DNA of 64,000 bases from Streptomyces sp. NBC_00083 (GCF_026343295.1 NZ_JAPELY010000001.1:1240001-1304000); one strand, 5' to 3'. Counted from the first letter of the stretch, positions 37,373 to 46,126 are shown. A program made the numbers and translations. Notes: generated by a model not told the origin, from the sequence alone.

Positions 37373-37519
37373 ATGTCCCTTCTCGACCTGCAGAACCTCG
37401 ACGTTGAGCTCGACATCGACGAGGGCGACGGCGGCCACGGCGGCGGCGGCCACGGCGGCGGCAGCTCCCTGAGCCTGCTCCTCTGTGACAGCGTCGCCAG
37501 CGTGTCGCTCTGCCTGTAA
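37373..37519 (+). CDS. ramS: RamS/AmfS-type SapB-like lanthipeptide precursor
   Basis: A 48-residue precursor. The leader starts MSLLDLQNLDVELD with the LLDLQ recognition motif of class III leaders; a Gly/His-rich stretch (residues 18-30) separates it from the core. The core holds two copies of Ser-x2-Ser-x3-Cys: SSLSLLLC has Ser31, Ser34, Cys38 and SVASVSLC has Ser40, Ser43, Cys47, the ring pattern of SapB. Modified by RamC and exported by RamA/B, the mature peptide should act as a surfactant for aerial hyphae. RBS is AAGGAGAA. Too short for most gene finders. Confidence 0.93.
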   Translation: MSLLDLQNLDVELDIDEGDGGHGGGGHGGGSSLSLLLCDSVASVSLCL

Positions 37520-37606
37520 TCCCTGCTTGATCCGCTGAAGCAGTGATTGACGCGGCCCCGCCCGGCACCGCTCGCCGGCCGGGGCCGCCGCACGCGGGAG
37601 GCCGCT

Positions 37607-39262
37607 TTGCTGTTGCGTGAGACCATCCGGCAGAGCGCCGGCCCCGGCACCCTCATCCTGTTCCTGAGCTGCGCGTCGGCCGGTGCCGGGCTCGCCCTGC
37701 CCGCGGCGCTCGGCCGCGCACTCGACCTGGTGCTCGGCGGACGGCAGACGCAGGCCGGCCCCTGGATCGCGCTGTGTGTCACGCTCACCGTGCTCGCGGT
37801 GCTCGTCGGCGCCCTCGAATCGGCCGTCACCGCCACCGCCACCGCCCGCAGCGCCGCGTGGCTGCGCCGCCGCGTCCTCGGCCACGTCCTGGACGCCGAA
37901 ACACAACAAGCCTGCTCCCAGGGCGAGTTGGTGGCCCGGCTCACCGGGAACGCGGTGCAGGGCGCGACCGTGCCCGTCTCCGTCGCCGGCGCCCTCGCCG
38001 CGGTCCTCACCCCGGTCGGCGGCCTCGTCGCCCTCGCGCTCACCGACTGGCTCACCGCCGTGGTGGTGCTCGCCGGCCTGCCCCTGTTCGCCCTGCTCCT
38101 GAAGGTGTTCGTCCGGGGCTCGGGCGCCAGCAGCGCGGGCTATCTGCGCGTCCAGGGCGAGATAGCGGGCCGCCTCCTCGAAGCGGTGCGCGGCGCCGGC
38201 ACCATCGCCGCCGCCGGACACCCCGGGCGCGACGAACGGCGCATCCTGGCCCCGCTGCCCGAACTGTCCCGCCAGGGCCACCGCATGTGGGAGGTGCTCG
38301 GCCGCTCCACCGCGCAGGCCGCGGTGCTGCTGCCGCTGCTCCAGCTCGCGGTCCTAGCGGTCGCGGGGCTGCGCGTCGCGGGCGGCGACCTCAGCGTGGG
38401 CGGCCTCCTCGCCGCATGGCGTTACGCCGCGCTCGCCACCGGCACCGGCTCGCTGGTCGGCATGGTCAACACCCTGACCCGCGGACGCACCGCCCTCGAC
38501 CGGCTCCAGGACGTGCTCGCCGCCCCCGTCACGCCGTACGGGACCAGTCAAATCCCCGCAGGAGTAGGAGAGTTGACGCTTCGCGGCGTGACGCACGGCC
38601 CGTTGCGCGACCTCGACCTGACCGTGCCCGGGGGATCCGTCGTGGCCGTCGTGGGGCGCACGGGCAGCGGCAAATCGGCGCTCGCCGCCGTCGCGGGCCG
38701 GCTCGCCGACCCCGAGCACGGCACGGTCGCCCTGGATGGCGTGCCGCTGCCCGCCCTCGCCAGAACCGAGCTGCGCCGCGCGGTCGGCTACGCCTTCGCC
38801 CGGCCCACCCTGCTCGGCGCCACCATCGGCGCCACCATCGCCTACGGGGCCCACGACCCGGGCGGCGCGGCCGTACGGGACGCGGCCCGCGCCGCCTGCG
38901 CCGACGACTTCATCCGGACGATGCCCGACGGCTACGCCACGCCCTGCGCGAGCGCCCCGCTCTCCGGCGGAGAATGCCAACGCCTCGGCCTGGCGCGGGC
39001 GTTCGCGCACCGGGGACGGCTCCTCATCCTGGACGACGCCACGTCGAGCCTGGACTCGGCGACCGAACTGAAGATCTCGCAAGCCCTGTTGCACGGCGGC
39101 GGCACCCGGCTCATCATCGCCCTGAAGGCATCCACGGCGGCCCGCGCGGACCTCGTGGTGTGGCTGGAGGACGGCCGCCCGCGCGCCGTCGCCCCCCACC
39201 ACGAGCTGTACCGGCTGCCCGACTACCGCGCCGTGTTCGGGGAGGCCGAAGCCGCGTGCTGA
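37607..39262 (+). CDS. ramA: RamA/AmfB ABC exporter half-transporter
   Basis: About 551 residues: six membrane helices followed by an ABC ATPase. Walker A is VVGRTGSGKSALA and the signature LSGGECQRLGLARAF is intact, but Walker B reads LLILDDATSSLD (Asp in place of the catalytic Glu) and the switch His is missing (RLIIALKAS). It thus contributes the good signature to a heterodimer with RamB. Start is uncertain: TTG at 37607 has GGGAGG nearby; TTG at 37547 is in frame upstream. Stop overlaps ramB. Confidence 0.88.
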   Translation: MLLRETIRQSAGPGTLILFLSCASAGAGLALPAALGRALDLVLGGRQTQAGPWIALCVTLTVLAVLVGALESAVTATATARSAAWLRRRVLGHVLDAETQQACSQGELVARLTGNAVQGATVPVSVAGALAAVLTPVGGLVALALTDWLTAVVVLAGLPLFALLLKVFVRGSGASSAGYLRVQGEIAGRLLEAVRGAGTIAAAGHPGRDERRILAPLPELSRQGHRMWEVLGRSTAQAAVLLPLLQLAVLAVAGLRVAGGDLSVGGLLAAWRYAALATGTGSLVGMVNTLTRGRTALDRLQDVLAAPVTPYGTSQIPAGVGELTLRGVTHGPLRDLDLTVPGGSVVAVVGRTGSGKSALAAVAGRLADPEHGTVALDGVPLPALARTELRRAVGYAFARPTLLGATIGATIAYGAHDPGGAAVRDAARAACADDFIRTMPDGYATPCASAPLSGGECQRLGLARAFAHRGRLLILDDATSSLDSATELKISQALLHGGGTRLIIALKASTAARADLVVWLEDGRPRAVAPHHELYRLPDYRAVFGEAEAAC

Positions 39263-41016
39263 TGAGCCTGCTCGGGCGCCACAAGCGGGTGCTGGCGCGC
39301 CTCGCCGCATGGTCGCTGCTCGAATCCGCCCAGACCTTCCTGCTCGGCTTCGCCCTCGCCCGCGCGCTCGACGACGGGTTCCTCGCCGGCCGCGCCGCCG
39401 CCGGCGTCGGCTGGCTCGCGGCCGCCGCGGCGGCCGTCCTCGCCGGGGCCCTCGGCACCCGCCGGGTCTACGGGGCCGTCGCCGCGTTCGTGGAACCCGT
39501 ACGCGACGAACTGGTCCGGGCCGTGGTGACGCGCGGGCTGCGCGAGGCCGACGACGCCGCCCTGTCCCGCCTGACCCAGCAGGTCGAGCTCGCCCGCGAC
39601 ACCCTCGCCGGCCTCGTCCTGGTCGCCCGCACCTTCGTCTTCACCGCCGCGGGCGCCCTCATCGGCCTGTTCGCGCTCGCGCCCGCCCTGCTCGCCGTGG
39701 TCGGCGGCCCCCTCGCCGTGGGCCTCGTGCTCTTCGCCGTGACGCTCGGCCCGCTCGCCCGCCGCCAGGAGGAGTTCCTGGCCGCCGACGAACGCCTCGC
39801 CGCCGAACTCGGCCTGATCGCGGGCGGGTTGCGGGACATCGCCGCGTCCGGCGCCCAGGAGCGGGCCGCCGAGAGCGCCGGGGACCGCGTCGACGACGAG
39901 TACCGCGCCGCGCGCTCCCTCGCGTACTGGGGCGTGGCGAGGACCCTCGCCGTGGGCATCGGCGGCCGGCTGCCCCTGGTGCTGCTCCTGGTCACCGCGC
40001 CCTGGCTGCTGCGGCACGGGGTCACCGCGGGCGGCCTGGCCGGCGCCCTCGCCTACCTCACCCAGTCGCTGCTGCCCGCCCTCCAGGCCCTGGTCCAGGG
40101 CCTCGGCACCTCCGGCGCCCGCCTCACCGTCGTCCTGCGCCGGCTGACCGCGGGGCAGGAGCGGCCCGCGGTGGATCCGCCGCGCGACGACGCGGCGTGG
40201 CCGGTACGTCTGAGCGGGCTCGTCTTCGCGTACGGGCCCGGCGCCGCCCCCGTCATCGACCGGCTGGACCTCTCCGTGCCGGCCGGGGAGCGGCTCGCGG
40301 TGGCGGGGCCGAGCGGCATCGGCAAGTCGACGCTGCTCGCCCTGGTCGCCGGAGTGCTGCGCCCGGACGCCGGGACGGTGACGCTGGGCTGCGAGCGGGT
40401 GCTCGTACCGCAGGAGGCGTACGTGTTCACCGCCACACTGCGCGAGAACCTCGGCTACTTCTGCCCGCAACTCCCCTCGGATCAAGCGCTGTTGGCGTCG
40501 GCGGAGGCGGTGGGGGCGGCCCCGCTCGTGGCTCGTGTCGGCGGGCTCGACGCGGTGGTCGACCCCGCCGCGCTCTCCAACGCCGAGCGGCAGCTCCTCG
40601 CGCTGGCCCGCGCCCACGCGGCGCCCGCGCCCCTGGTCCTGCTCGACGAGGCCACCTGCCACCTGGACCCGGCGGCGGAGGCGTGTGCGGAGCGGGCGTT
40701 CACCGGGCGCACCCTCGTCGTCGTCGCCCACCGCACCGGGTCCGCCCGGCGCGCGGACCGGGTGCTTCTGATGGACGGAGCCCGCGCCGAACTCGGCACC
40801 CACGAAGAGCTGTTGGCCCGCTCCGCGTTCTACCGCGACCTCACCGGGACGGGACCCTCACACCCATCCCTCCCCCTGGGAGATCCTGATCGCGTCGACC
40901 CGGTTGCGGGCGCCCGTCTTGCGGGTGATGGCGGCCATGTAATTGCGTACGGTGCCGTTGGAAAGATGGAGCCGCAGCGCGATGTCGGAGACCGAGGCGC
41001 CCTCCGCGGCGAGTGA
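39256..41016 (+). CDS. ramB: RamB/AmfA ABC exporter half-transporter
   Basis: 586 residues: membrane domain then ATPase with Walker A AVAGPSGIGKSTLL, Walker B LVLLDEATCHLD (Glu present) and switch His in LVVVAHRTG, but a degenerate signature (ALSNAERQLLALARA). This complements RamA, giving one competent ATP site per heterodimer. The normal ATPase end is near RSAFYRDLTGTG; the frame then continues about 50 residues into the 3' end of convergent ramR. GTG at 39256 (after GGGGAGG) or ATG at 39262 may be the start. Confidence 0.87.
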   Translation: MLMSLLGRHKRVLARLAAWSLLESAQTFLLGFALARALDDGFLAGRAAAGVGWLAAAAAAVLAGALGTRRVYGAVAAFVEPVRDELVRAVVTRGLREADDAALSRLTQQVELARDTLAGLVLVARTFVFTAAGALIGLFALAPALLAVVGGPLAVGLVLFAVTLGPLARRQEEFLAADERLAAELGLIAGGLRDIAASGAQERAAESAGDRVDDEYRAARSLAYWGVARTLAVGIGGRLPLVLLLVTAPWLLRHGVTAGGLAGALAYLTQSLLPALQALVQGLGTSGARLTVVLRRLTAGQERPAVDPPRDDAAWPVRLSGLVFAYGPGAAPVIDRLDLSVPAGERLAVAGPSGIGKSTLLALVAGVLRPDAGTVTLGCERVLVPQEAYVFTATLRENLGYFCPQLPSDQALLASAEAVGAAPLVARVGGLDAVVDPAALSNAERQLLALARAHAAPAPLVLLDEATCHLDPAAEACAERAFTGRTLVVVAHRTGSARRADRVLLMDGARAELGTHEELLARSAFYRDLTGTGPSHPSLPLGDPDRVDPVAGARLAGDGGHVIAYGAVGKMEPQRDVGDRGALRGE

Positions 41017-41466
41017 GAGAACGCTCAACTCGCGCCGGGTGAGCGGCATTTCGGCGGCTCTGAGAAAGCTGAAGCCGAGCGAGTCGTCGACGAACCGTTT
41101 CCCTTCGGCGACCTGTCTTATCGCGAAGACCAGCTGTTCGGGCGTGCCGCCCTTGTCCACGTAGCCGCGGGCCTGGGCGTCGGCCGCCCGTTTCAGGGGC
41201 CCCGGACGGTGTGCGTCGGCCAGGACCAGGAGCCGGCTCTTACCGGTGCCGGGCCGACAGCCGGTCAGTTCGCCGAGCGGTGCGATCCCGTAGGACTCCG
41301 AACAGTCCAGGTCGGCCGCGCAGACGTCCGGGCTCAATAATCGCGCGAGCGCGGGGGCGCCGCGCCATGCCGCGTGGTGAACCTCCAGGTCGGACTCGCG
41401 TGCGAGGCGGTCGGCGAGCGCCAACCGCAAGAGACACGCGTCGTGCACGAGAAGTACCCGGATCAC
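40858..41466 (-). CDS. ramR: RamR/AmfR orphan response regulator
   Basis: A 202-residue NarL/LuxR-type regulator that switches on ramCSAB. The receiver half has an atypical acidic pocket (RVLLVHDACLLR, His-Asp instead of Asp-Asp), a phosphoacceptor-like Asp in SPDVCAADLDC and Lys in GYVDKG. The C-terminal HTH is MPLTRRELSVLSLAAEGASVSDIALRLHLSNGTVRNYMAAI. Codon 43 (41338-41340) is TTA, so translation needs the bldA tRNA. No partner kinase is adjacent. Its 3' end overlaps the ramB tail by 159 bases. Confidence 0.92.
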   Translation of the reverse strand: MIRVLLVHDACLLRLALADRLARESDLEVHHAAWRGAPALARLLSPDVCAADLDCSESYGIAPLGELTGCRPGTGKSRLLVLADAHRPGPLKRAADAQARGYVDKGGTPEQLVFAIRQVAEGKRFVDDSLGFSFLRAAEMPLTRRELSVLSLAAEGASVSDIALRLHLSNGTVRNYMAAITRKTGARNRVDAIRISQGEGWV

Positions 41467-41895
41467 GGTTCCAGCTCCTTCCAGGTCGATCGCTACCGGC
41501 GCCTTCGTTGGGCACGCAACGATTCTGGGCGGCGGTTACCCCTGACATGGTCCGGGCGAACAGATCGATGGGGGGCACTGGGGGCGCGCACCCGCGCACG
41601 AGTGGCGCGGCACGCGCCGCCGGGGCGCATACGGAGGGGGTCGGTTCGGCCCGGGGCCCCCGGTCCCACCTGGGGCTCGGCCCTGACCGGGGCCGCCCGG
41701 CGGGGGAGCGCGCCCGGTCGGATCCGGCGGTCGCCCTGCGGGGCGGGGGCGGTTTTCGGCCGCGCGCGATGGCCGGTTGCCCGCGCGCGGGCGAGGCCGT
41801 CTCCCGGGCCCCCGACCCCGGGCACCGCGCCCCTCGGCGGGGTGCGTGCGGGGTGGGTGGGGTGTGCTCGGCCCCGCCGGGCTCTGGCCGGCTGC
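41467..41895. other. Non-coding region between ramR and the kstR-like gene
   Basis: 429 very GC-rich bases. The part next to 41467 should hold the ramR promoter (GGTTCCAGCTCCTTCCAGG). No convincing gene, repeat or terminator was recognised. Confidence 0.5.
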
Positions 41896-42528
41896 CTAGC
41901 GGCGTGTCTGCGGGGTGGGTGGGGTGGTGGTCAGGTCGATCAGTTTGCAGACCGTTTCGATGTCGATCTTGACCTGGGCGATCGACGCCCGGCCCGAGAG
42001 CCAGGTGATCAGGGCCGAGTGCCAGGTGTGCTCGATGACCCGGACCGCCGAGAGCTGCTCGGGGGTGGGGTGGTCCAGGCCCATCGCGTCGAGGATGATC
42101 GCCGTGGTCTGGCGGGAGACCGTGTCCACCTCCGGGCTCACGGAGCGGTCCGCGAAGGTGAGCGCCCGCACCATCGCGTCCGCGAGGTGCGGCTCGCGCT
42201 GGAGCGCGCGGAAGGCCCGCATGAGCGTCTCGGCCACCCGCTCCGCCGAGGCCTCGCCGGACGGCGGATGCTTGCGCAGCGTGCTGTGCATGTGCTGGAG
42301 CTGGTCCTGCATGGTCGCGACCAGCAGGTGGATCTTGGAAGGGAAGTAGCGGTACAGGGTGCCGAGCGCGACCCCCGCGGCCTCGGCCACCTCACGCATC
42401 TGGACCGCGTCGAACCCGCCCCGGCTGGCCAGCTGGGCGCTCGCGTGCAGGATGCGGCCGCGCCGCGCCTCCTGGCGTTCCGTCAGCGCAGGAGAGGCCG
42501 CCGTCGCCGCCTTGACTTCCGCTGTCAT
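41896..42528 (-). CDS. kstR: KstR-like TetR-family repressor
   Basis: A 210-residue TetR regulator. The helix-turn-helix region (GGFDAVQMREVAEAAGVALG then TLYRYFPSKIHLLVATM) is nearly that of mycobacterial KstR, and the ligand domain shares its pattern (ADAMVRALTFADRSVSPEVD, RVIEHTWHSALITWLSGRAS). KstR represses cholesterol catabolism and is released by a steroid-CoA or 3-oxo-sterol acid ligand. Operators of its consensus occur at seven places in this window. ATG at 42528 or GTG at 42561 may be the start. Confidence 0.88.
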   Translation of the reverse strand: MTAEVKAATAASPALTERQEARRGRILHASAQLASRGGFDAVQMREVAEAAGVALGTLYRYFPSKIHLLVATMQDQLQHMHSTLRKHPPSGEASAERVAETLMRAFRALQREPHLADAMVRALTFADRSVSPEVDTVSRQTTAIILDAMGLDHPTPEQLSAVRVIEHTWHSALITWLSGRASIAQVKIDIETVCKLIDLTTTPPTPQTRR

Positions 42529-42695
42529 ATGTACCGTTCCGTTTGTCCGGTTCTCTGCCACGGTCTTCGGCGGCCCAGCATGGCAGGGGCCCCGCCGTGG
42601 CGCGAATCACCTGATCCGGCCCTTACAGTCGCACTACCTGCCGGTAGATTCGATGCTCCTTGAGTGATCAAAGCACGCTCAAGGAGGATCAAGTC

Positions 42696-42709
42696 TGGAA
42701 CTTGTTCTA
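42696..42709. promoter_or_regulatory. KstR-type operator beside kstR and the glycosyltransferase
   Basis: TGGAACTTGTTCTA matches TnnAACnnGTTnnA exactly. It lies 55 bases before the rightward glycosyltransferase start and about 170 bases before the leftward kstR start, so it may serve autoregulation, the glycosyltransferase, or both. Confidence 0.72.
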
Positions 42710-42763
42710 GATTAGCGCGAGCGGTTACGCTCCGGCGAAACGCAGTGATGAAGGGGGCCGCGA

Positions 42764-44077
42764 GTGACCGCTGAGGCCATAGAGGCAGGCCCCCGCACCG
42801 GGGACGCCGGCCGTGCGGGCGAAGGCCCGCTGCGGATCGCGCTCCTGACCTACAAGGGGAACCCGTTCTGCGGCGGTCAGGGCGTCTACGTCCGCCACCT
42901 CTCGCGCGAACTGGCCCGGCTCGGGCACCACGTCGAGGTCATCGGCGCCCAGCCCTACCCCGTGCTCGACGAGGGCGTGACCCTGACCGAGCTCCCCAGC
43001 ATGGACCTCTACCGCTCGCCCGACCCGTTCCGCACACCCGCGCGCGACGAGTACCGGGACTGGATCGACCACCTCGAAGTGGCCACCATGCGCACCGGCG
43101 GCTTCCCCGAGCCGCTCACCTTCTCGCTGCGCGCCCGGCGCCACCTGGCCGCCCGCCGCGGCGAGTTCGACGTCGTGCACGACAACCAGACCCTCGGCTA
43201 CGGACTGCTCGGCGCCATCGGCGCGCCCCTGGTCACCACGATCCACCACCCCATCACCGTCGACCGCAAGCTGGAACTGGACGCGGCCCCCGACTGGAAG
43301 CGCCGCGCCTCCGTGCGCCGCTGGTACGGCTTCACGCACATGCAGAAGCGCGTCGCCCGCCGGCTGCCCTCGGTGCTCACCGTCTCCGGCACCTCCAAGG
43401 GCGAGATCGTCGACCACCTCGGGGTCCGCGAGGACCGCATCGAGGTCGTGCACATCGGGGCCGACACCAGCTTGTGGTCGCCCGACCCCGCCGTCGCCGA
43501 GGTGCCCGGCCGCATCGTGACCACATCCAGCGCCGACGTGCCCCTCAAGGGCCTGGTCTTCCTCGTCGAGGCGCTCGCCAAGGCGCGCGCCGAGCACCCC
43601 GACGCCCACCTCGTCGTCGTCGGCAGGCGCGCCGAGGACGGACCCGTCGCCCAGGCCATCGAGAAGTACGGGCTCGGCCGCGCCGTGGAGTTCGTCAAGG
43701 GCATCACCGACGCCGAACTCGTCGACCTCGTACGCTCCGCGCAGATCGCGTGCGTCCCGTCGCTGTACGAGGGCTTCTCGCTGCCCGCCGCCGAGGCCAT
43801 GGCCACCGCCACCCCGCTGCTCGCCACGACCGGCGGCGCGATCCCCGAGGTCGCGGGCGCCGACGGCGAGACCTGCCTCGCGGTGCCGCCCGGCGACGCG
43901 GGCGCGCTCGCCGCCGGCCTCACCCGGCTCCTCGGCGACCCGGCGCTGCGCCGCCGCATCGGCGCCGCCGGACGCGAACGGGTCCTCGAACGCTTCACCT
44001 GGCGGCGCGCGGCCCTCGGCACCGCCGGCCTCTACCGCTCCGCGATCGCCGCCCAGGGCCGCCCCGCGGCCCGGTGA
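42764..44077 (+). CDS. GT4-family glycosyltransferase
   Basis: A 437-residue GT-B glycosyltransferase. The N-terminal acceptor domain opens RIALLTYKGNPFCGGQGVYVRHLSREL; the donor domain has the GT4 EX7E region in PSLYEGFSLPAAEAMATATPLLATTGGAIPEV. It likely transfers a sugar from a nucleotide donor to a lipid or glycan acceptor. It is followed by a methyltransferase and a six-hairpin-glycosidase-like gene, a recurrent actinobacterial triad whose product I cannot name. GTG at 42764 has AAGGGGG upstream. Confidence 0.87.
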   Translation: MTAEAIEAGPRTGDAGRAGEGPLRIALLTYKGNPFCGGQGVYVRHLSRELARLGHHVEVIGAQPYPVLDEGVTLTELPSMDLYRSPDPFRTPARDEYRDWIDHLEVATMRTGGFPEPLTFSLRARRHLAARRGEFDVVHDNQTLGYGLLGAIGAPLVTTIHHPITVDRKLELDAAPDWKRRASVRRWYGFTHMQKRVARRLPSVLTVSGTSKGEIVDHLGVREDRIEVVHIGADTSLWSPDPAVAEVPGRIVTTSSADVPLKGLVFLVEALAKARAEHPDAHLVVVGRRAEDGPVAQAIEKYGLGRAVEFVKGITDAELVDLVRSAQIACVPSLYEGFSLPAAEAMATATPLLATTGGAIPEVAGADGETCLAVPPGDAGALAAGLTRLLGDPALRRRIGAAGRERVLERFTWRRAALGTAGLYRSAIAAQGRPAAR

Positions 44078-44139
44078 CGGCGCGCCACCCCCTCCAACCC
44101 CGGCCGAACCCACCCCCCCGTCCGCGAAAGCAGGCATCC

Positions 44140-44883
44140 GTGCTGACCGTCGACTTCTCCCGCTTCCCGCTCGCCCCGGGCGACCGCGTGCTCGACCTGG
44201 GCTGCGGCGCGGGCCGGCACGCCTTCGAGTGCTACCGGCGCGGCGCCCAGGTCGTGGCCCTCGACCAGAACGGCGAGGAGATCCGCGAGGTCGCGAAGTG
44301 GTTCGCCGCGATGAAGGAGGCCGGCGAGGCTCCCGAGGGGGCCACCGCCACCGCGATGGAGGGCGACGCGCTCAACCTCCCCTTCCCCGACGAGTCCTTC
44401 GACGTCGTGATCATCTCCGAGGTCATGGAGCACATCCCCGACGACAAGGGCGTGCTCGCCGAGATAGTCCGCGTCCTGCGGCCCGGCGGCCGCATCGCGG
44501 TGACCGTGCCGCGGTACGGGCCCGAGAAGGTGTGCTGGGCACTCTCGGACGCGTACCACGAGGTCGAGGGCGGCCACATCCGCATCTACAAGGCCGACGA
44601 GCTGATCGGCAAGATGAAGCAGGCCGGACTCAAGCCGTACGGCAGCCACCACGCGCACGCGCTGCACTCGCCGTACTGGTGGCTCAAGTGCGCCTTCGGC
44701 GTCGACAACGACAAGGCGCTGCCGGTGAAGGCGTACCACCAGCTCCTGGTCTGGGACATCATGAAGACGCCCGGCATCAGCACCGTCACGCGCCTCGCCG
44801 AGCGGGCCCTCAACCCGGTCGTCGGCAAGAGCTTCGTGGCGTACGCGACCAAGCCGCACCTGCCCGTGGGCGCCGCCAAGTGA
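44140..44883 (+). CDS. Class I SAM-dependent methyltransferase
   Basis: A 247-residue methyltransferase with motif I DRVLDLGCGAGRHAFE, the acidic ribose-binding end VVALDQNGEE, motif II DALNLPFPDESFDVVIISEVMEHI and motif III RVLRPGGRIAVTVP. The C-terminal part is substrate-specific (HHAHALHSPYWWLKCAFG). GTG start at 44140; its TGA overlaps the GTG of the next gene. Probably methylates a sugar or lipid made by the neighbouring glycosyltransferase. Confidence 0.87.
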   Translation: MLTVDFSRFPLAPGDRVLDLGCGAGRHAFECYRRGAQVVALDQNGEEIREVAKWFAAMKEAGEAPEGATATAMEGDALNLPFPDESFDVVIISEVMEHIPDDKGVLAEIVRVLRPGGRIAVTVPRYGPEKVCWALSDAYHEVEGGHIRIYKADELIGKMKQAGLKPYGSHHAHALHSPYWWLKCAFGVDNDKALPVKAYHQLLVWDIMKTPGISTVTRLAERALNPVVGKSFVAYATKPHLPVGAAK

Positions 44884-45971
44884 CCTCTCCGGAGCGCACC
44901 GAGCACCTCGTCCTGCCCGGGGTGCTCACCGCCGGGCAGGCCGGGCGGACGGTCGCGGCGCTGCTCGCCGCGCAGCGCGCCGACGGCGCCATCCCCTGGT
45001 TCCGCGGCCACCACCTGGACCCGTGGGACCACACCGAGGCGGCGATGGCCCTGGACGCGGCGGGGGAGCACGCCGCCGCCGAACGCGCCTACGACTGGCT
45101 GGCGCGCCACCAGAACGCCGACGGTTCCTGGTACGCCGCCTACCACGACGGCGAGCACGACAAGGTCACCGACCACGGCCAGGAGTCCAACTTCGTCGCC
45201 TACATCGCGGTCGGGGTCTGGCACCACTACCTCGCCACCGGCGACGACGCCTTCCTCGACCGCATGTGGCCCGCGGTCAGGGCCGCCGTCGCATGGGTCC
45301 TCGCCCTCCAGCAGAACGGCGGCGAGATCGGCTGGAAGCGCGAGGAGGACGGCACGGCCGTCACCGACGCGCTGCTCACCGGCAGCTCCTCCGTGCACCA
45401 CGCGCTGCGCTGCGCGCTCGCCGTCGCCGAGCAGCTCGAAGAGCCGCAGCCCGACTGGGAGTTGGCGACCGGCGCGCTCGCCCACGCCATCCGGCACCAC
45501 CCCGAGCGCTTCCTCGACAAGTCCCGCTACTCCATGGACTGGTACTACCCCGTCCTCGGCGGCGCCCTCACCGGCGCCGACGCCAAGGCCCGTATCGAGT
45601 CGATGTGGGACGCCTTCGTGGTGCCCGGCCGCGGGGTGCGCTGTGTGCTGCCCAACCCGTGGGTGACCGGCGGCGAGAGCTGTGAACTCGCCCTGGCGCT
45701 CTGGGCGGTGGGGGAGTCCGACCGCGCCCTGGAGATCCTCCAGTCCATCGGGCACCTGCGGGACGAGGCGTCCGGCATGTACTGGACGGGGTACGTCTTC
45801 GAGGGCGACCGCGCGGTGTGGCCCGAGGAACTCACCACGTGGACGGCGGGCTCGCTGCTGCTCGCGGTGGCGGCGCTCGGTGGCGACGAGGCGACCGGCG
45901 CGGTGTTCGGCGGGGAGCGCCTGCCCAGGGGCCTCGCGCCCTCCTGCTGCGGCCAGGAGGCCCCGCAGTAG
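44880..45971 (+). CDS. Six-hairpin-glycosidase/prenyltransferase-like alpha/alpha-toroid protein
   Basis: A 363-residue all-helical protein with repeated helix-hairpin motifs (AAERAYDWLARHQNADGSWYAAY, AVRAAVAWVLALQQNGGEIGW, GESCELALALWAVGESDRALEIL). It resembles six-hairpin glycosidases and is often labelled prenyltransferase. Acidic residues in DHTEAAMALDAAGE and SSSVHHAL could be catalytic, but no family motif settles it. No signal peptide, so it acts in the cytoplasm with the preceding two enzymes, to which it is translationally coupled. Confidence 0.75.
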   Translation: MTSPERTEHLVLPGVLTAGQAGRTVAALLAAQRADGAIPWFRGHHLDPWDHTEAAMALDAAGEHAAAERAYDWLARHQNADGSWYAAYHDGEHDKVTDHGQESNFVAYIAVGVWHHYLATGDDAFLDRMWPAVRAAVAWVLALQQNGGEIGWKREEDGTAVTDALLTGSSSVHHALRCALAVAEQLEEPQPDWELATGALAHAIRHHPERFLDKSRYSMDWYYPVLGGALTGADAKARIESMWDAFVVPGRGVRCVLPNPWVTGGESCELALALWAVGESDRALEILQSIGHLRDEASGMYWTGYVFEGDRAVWPEELTTWTAGSLLLAVAALGGDEATGAVFGGERLPRGLAPSCCGQEAPQ

Positions 45972-45972
45972 A

Positions 45973-46036
45973 CCCGTACGGCCCCGAACCCGTACGGCCC
46001 CGAACCCGTACGGCCCCGAACCCGTACGGGGCCGAG
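45973..46036. repeat. 16-base tandem repeat
   Basis: Four consecutive copies of CCCGTACGGCCCCGAA (the last slightly changed) follow the stop codon of the toroid gene directly. Confidence 0.9.
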
Positions 46037-46126
46037 GAGCAGACCCGTACGGCGTCGCCCGAGTGGCGCAGTGCGGTGGGCCGGGTGAGGCTGCCGGGGA
46101 GGCCGAACATACCCCCGGAGGTCATC

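Noticed and set aside
34484..38281. Very long minus-strand open frame opposite ramC-ramS-ramA
   Set aside because: It is a GC-bias shadow; its composition is repetitive Gly/Val/Arg/Glu and the plus strand holds clear RamC and RamA domains.
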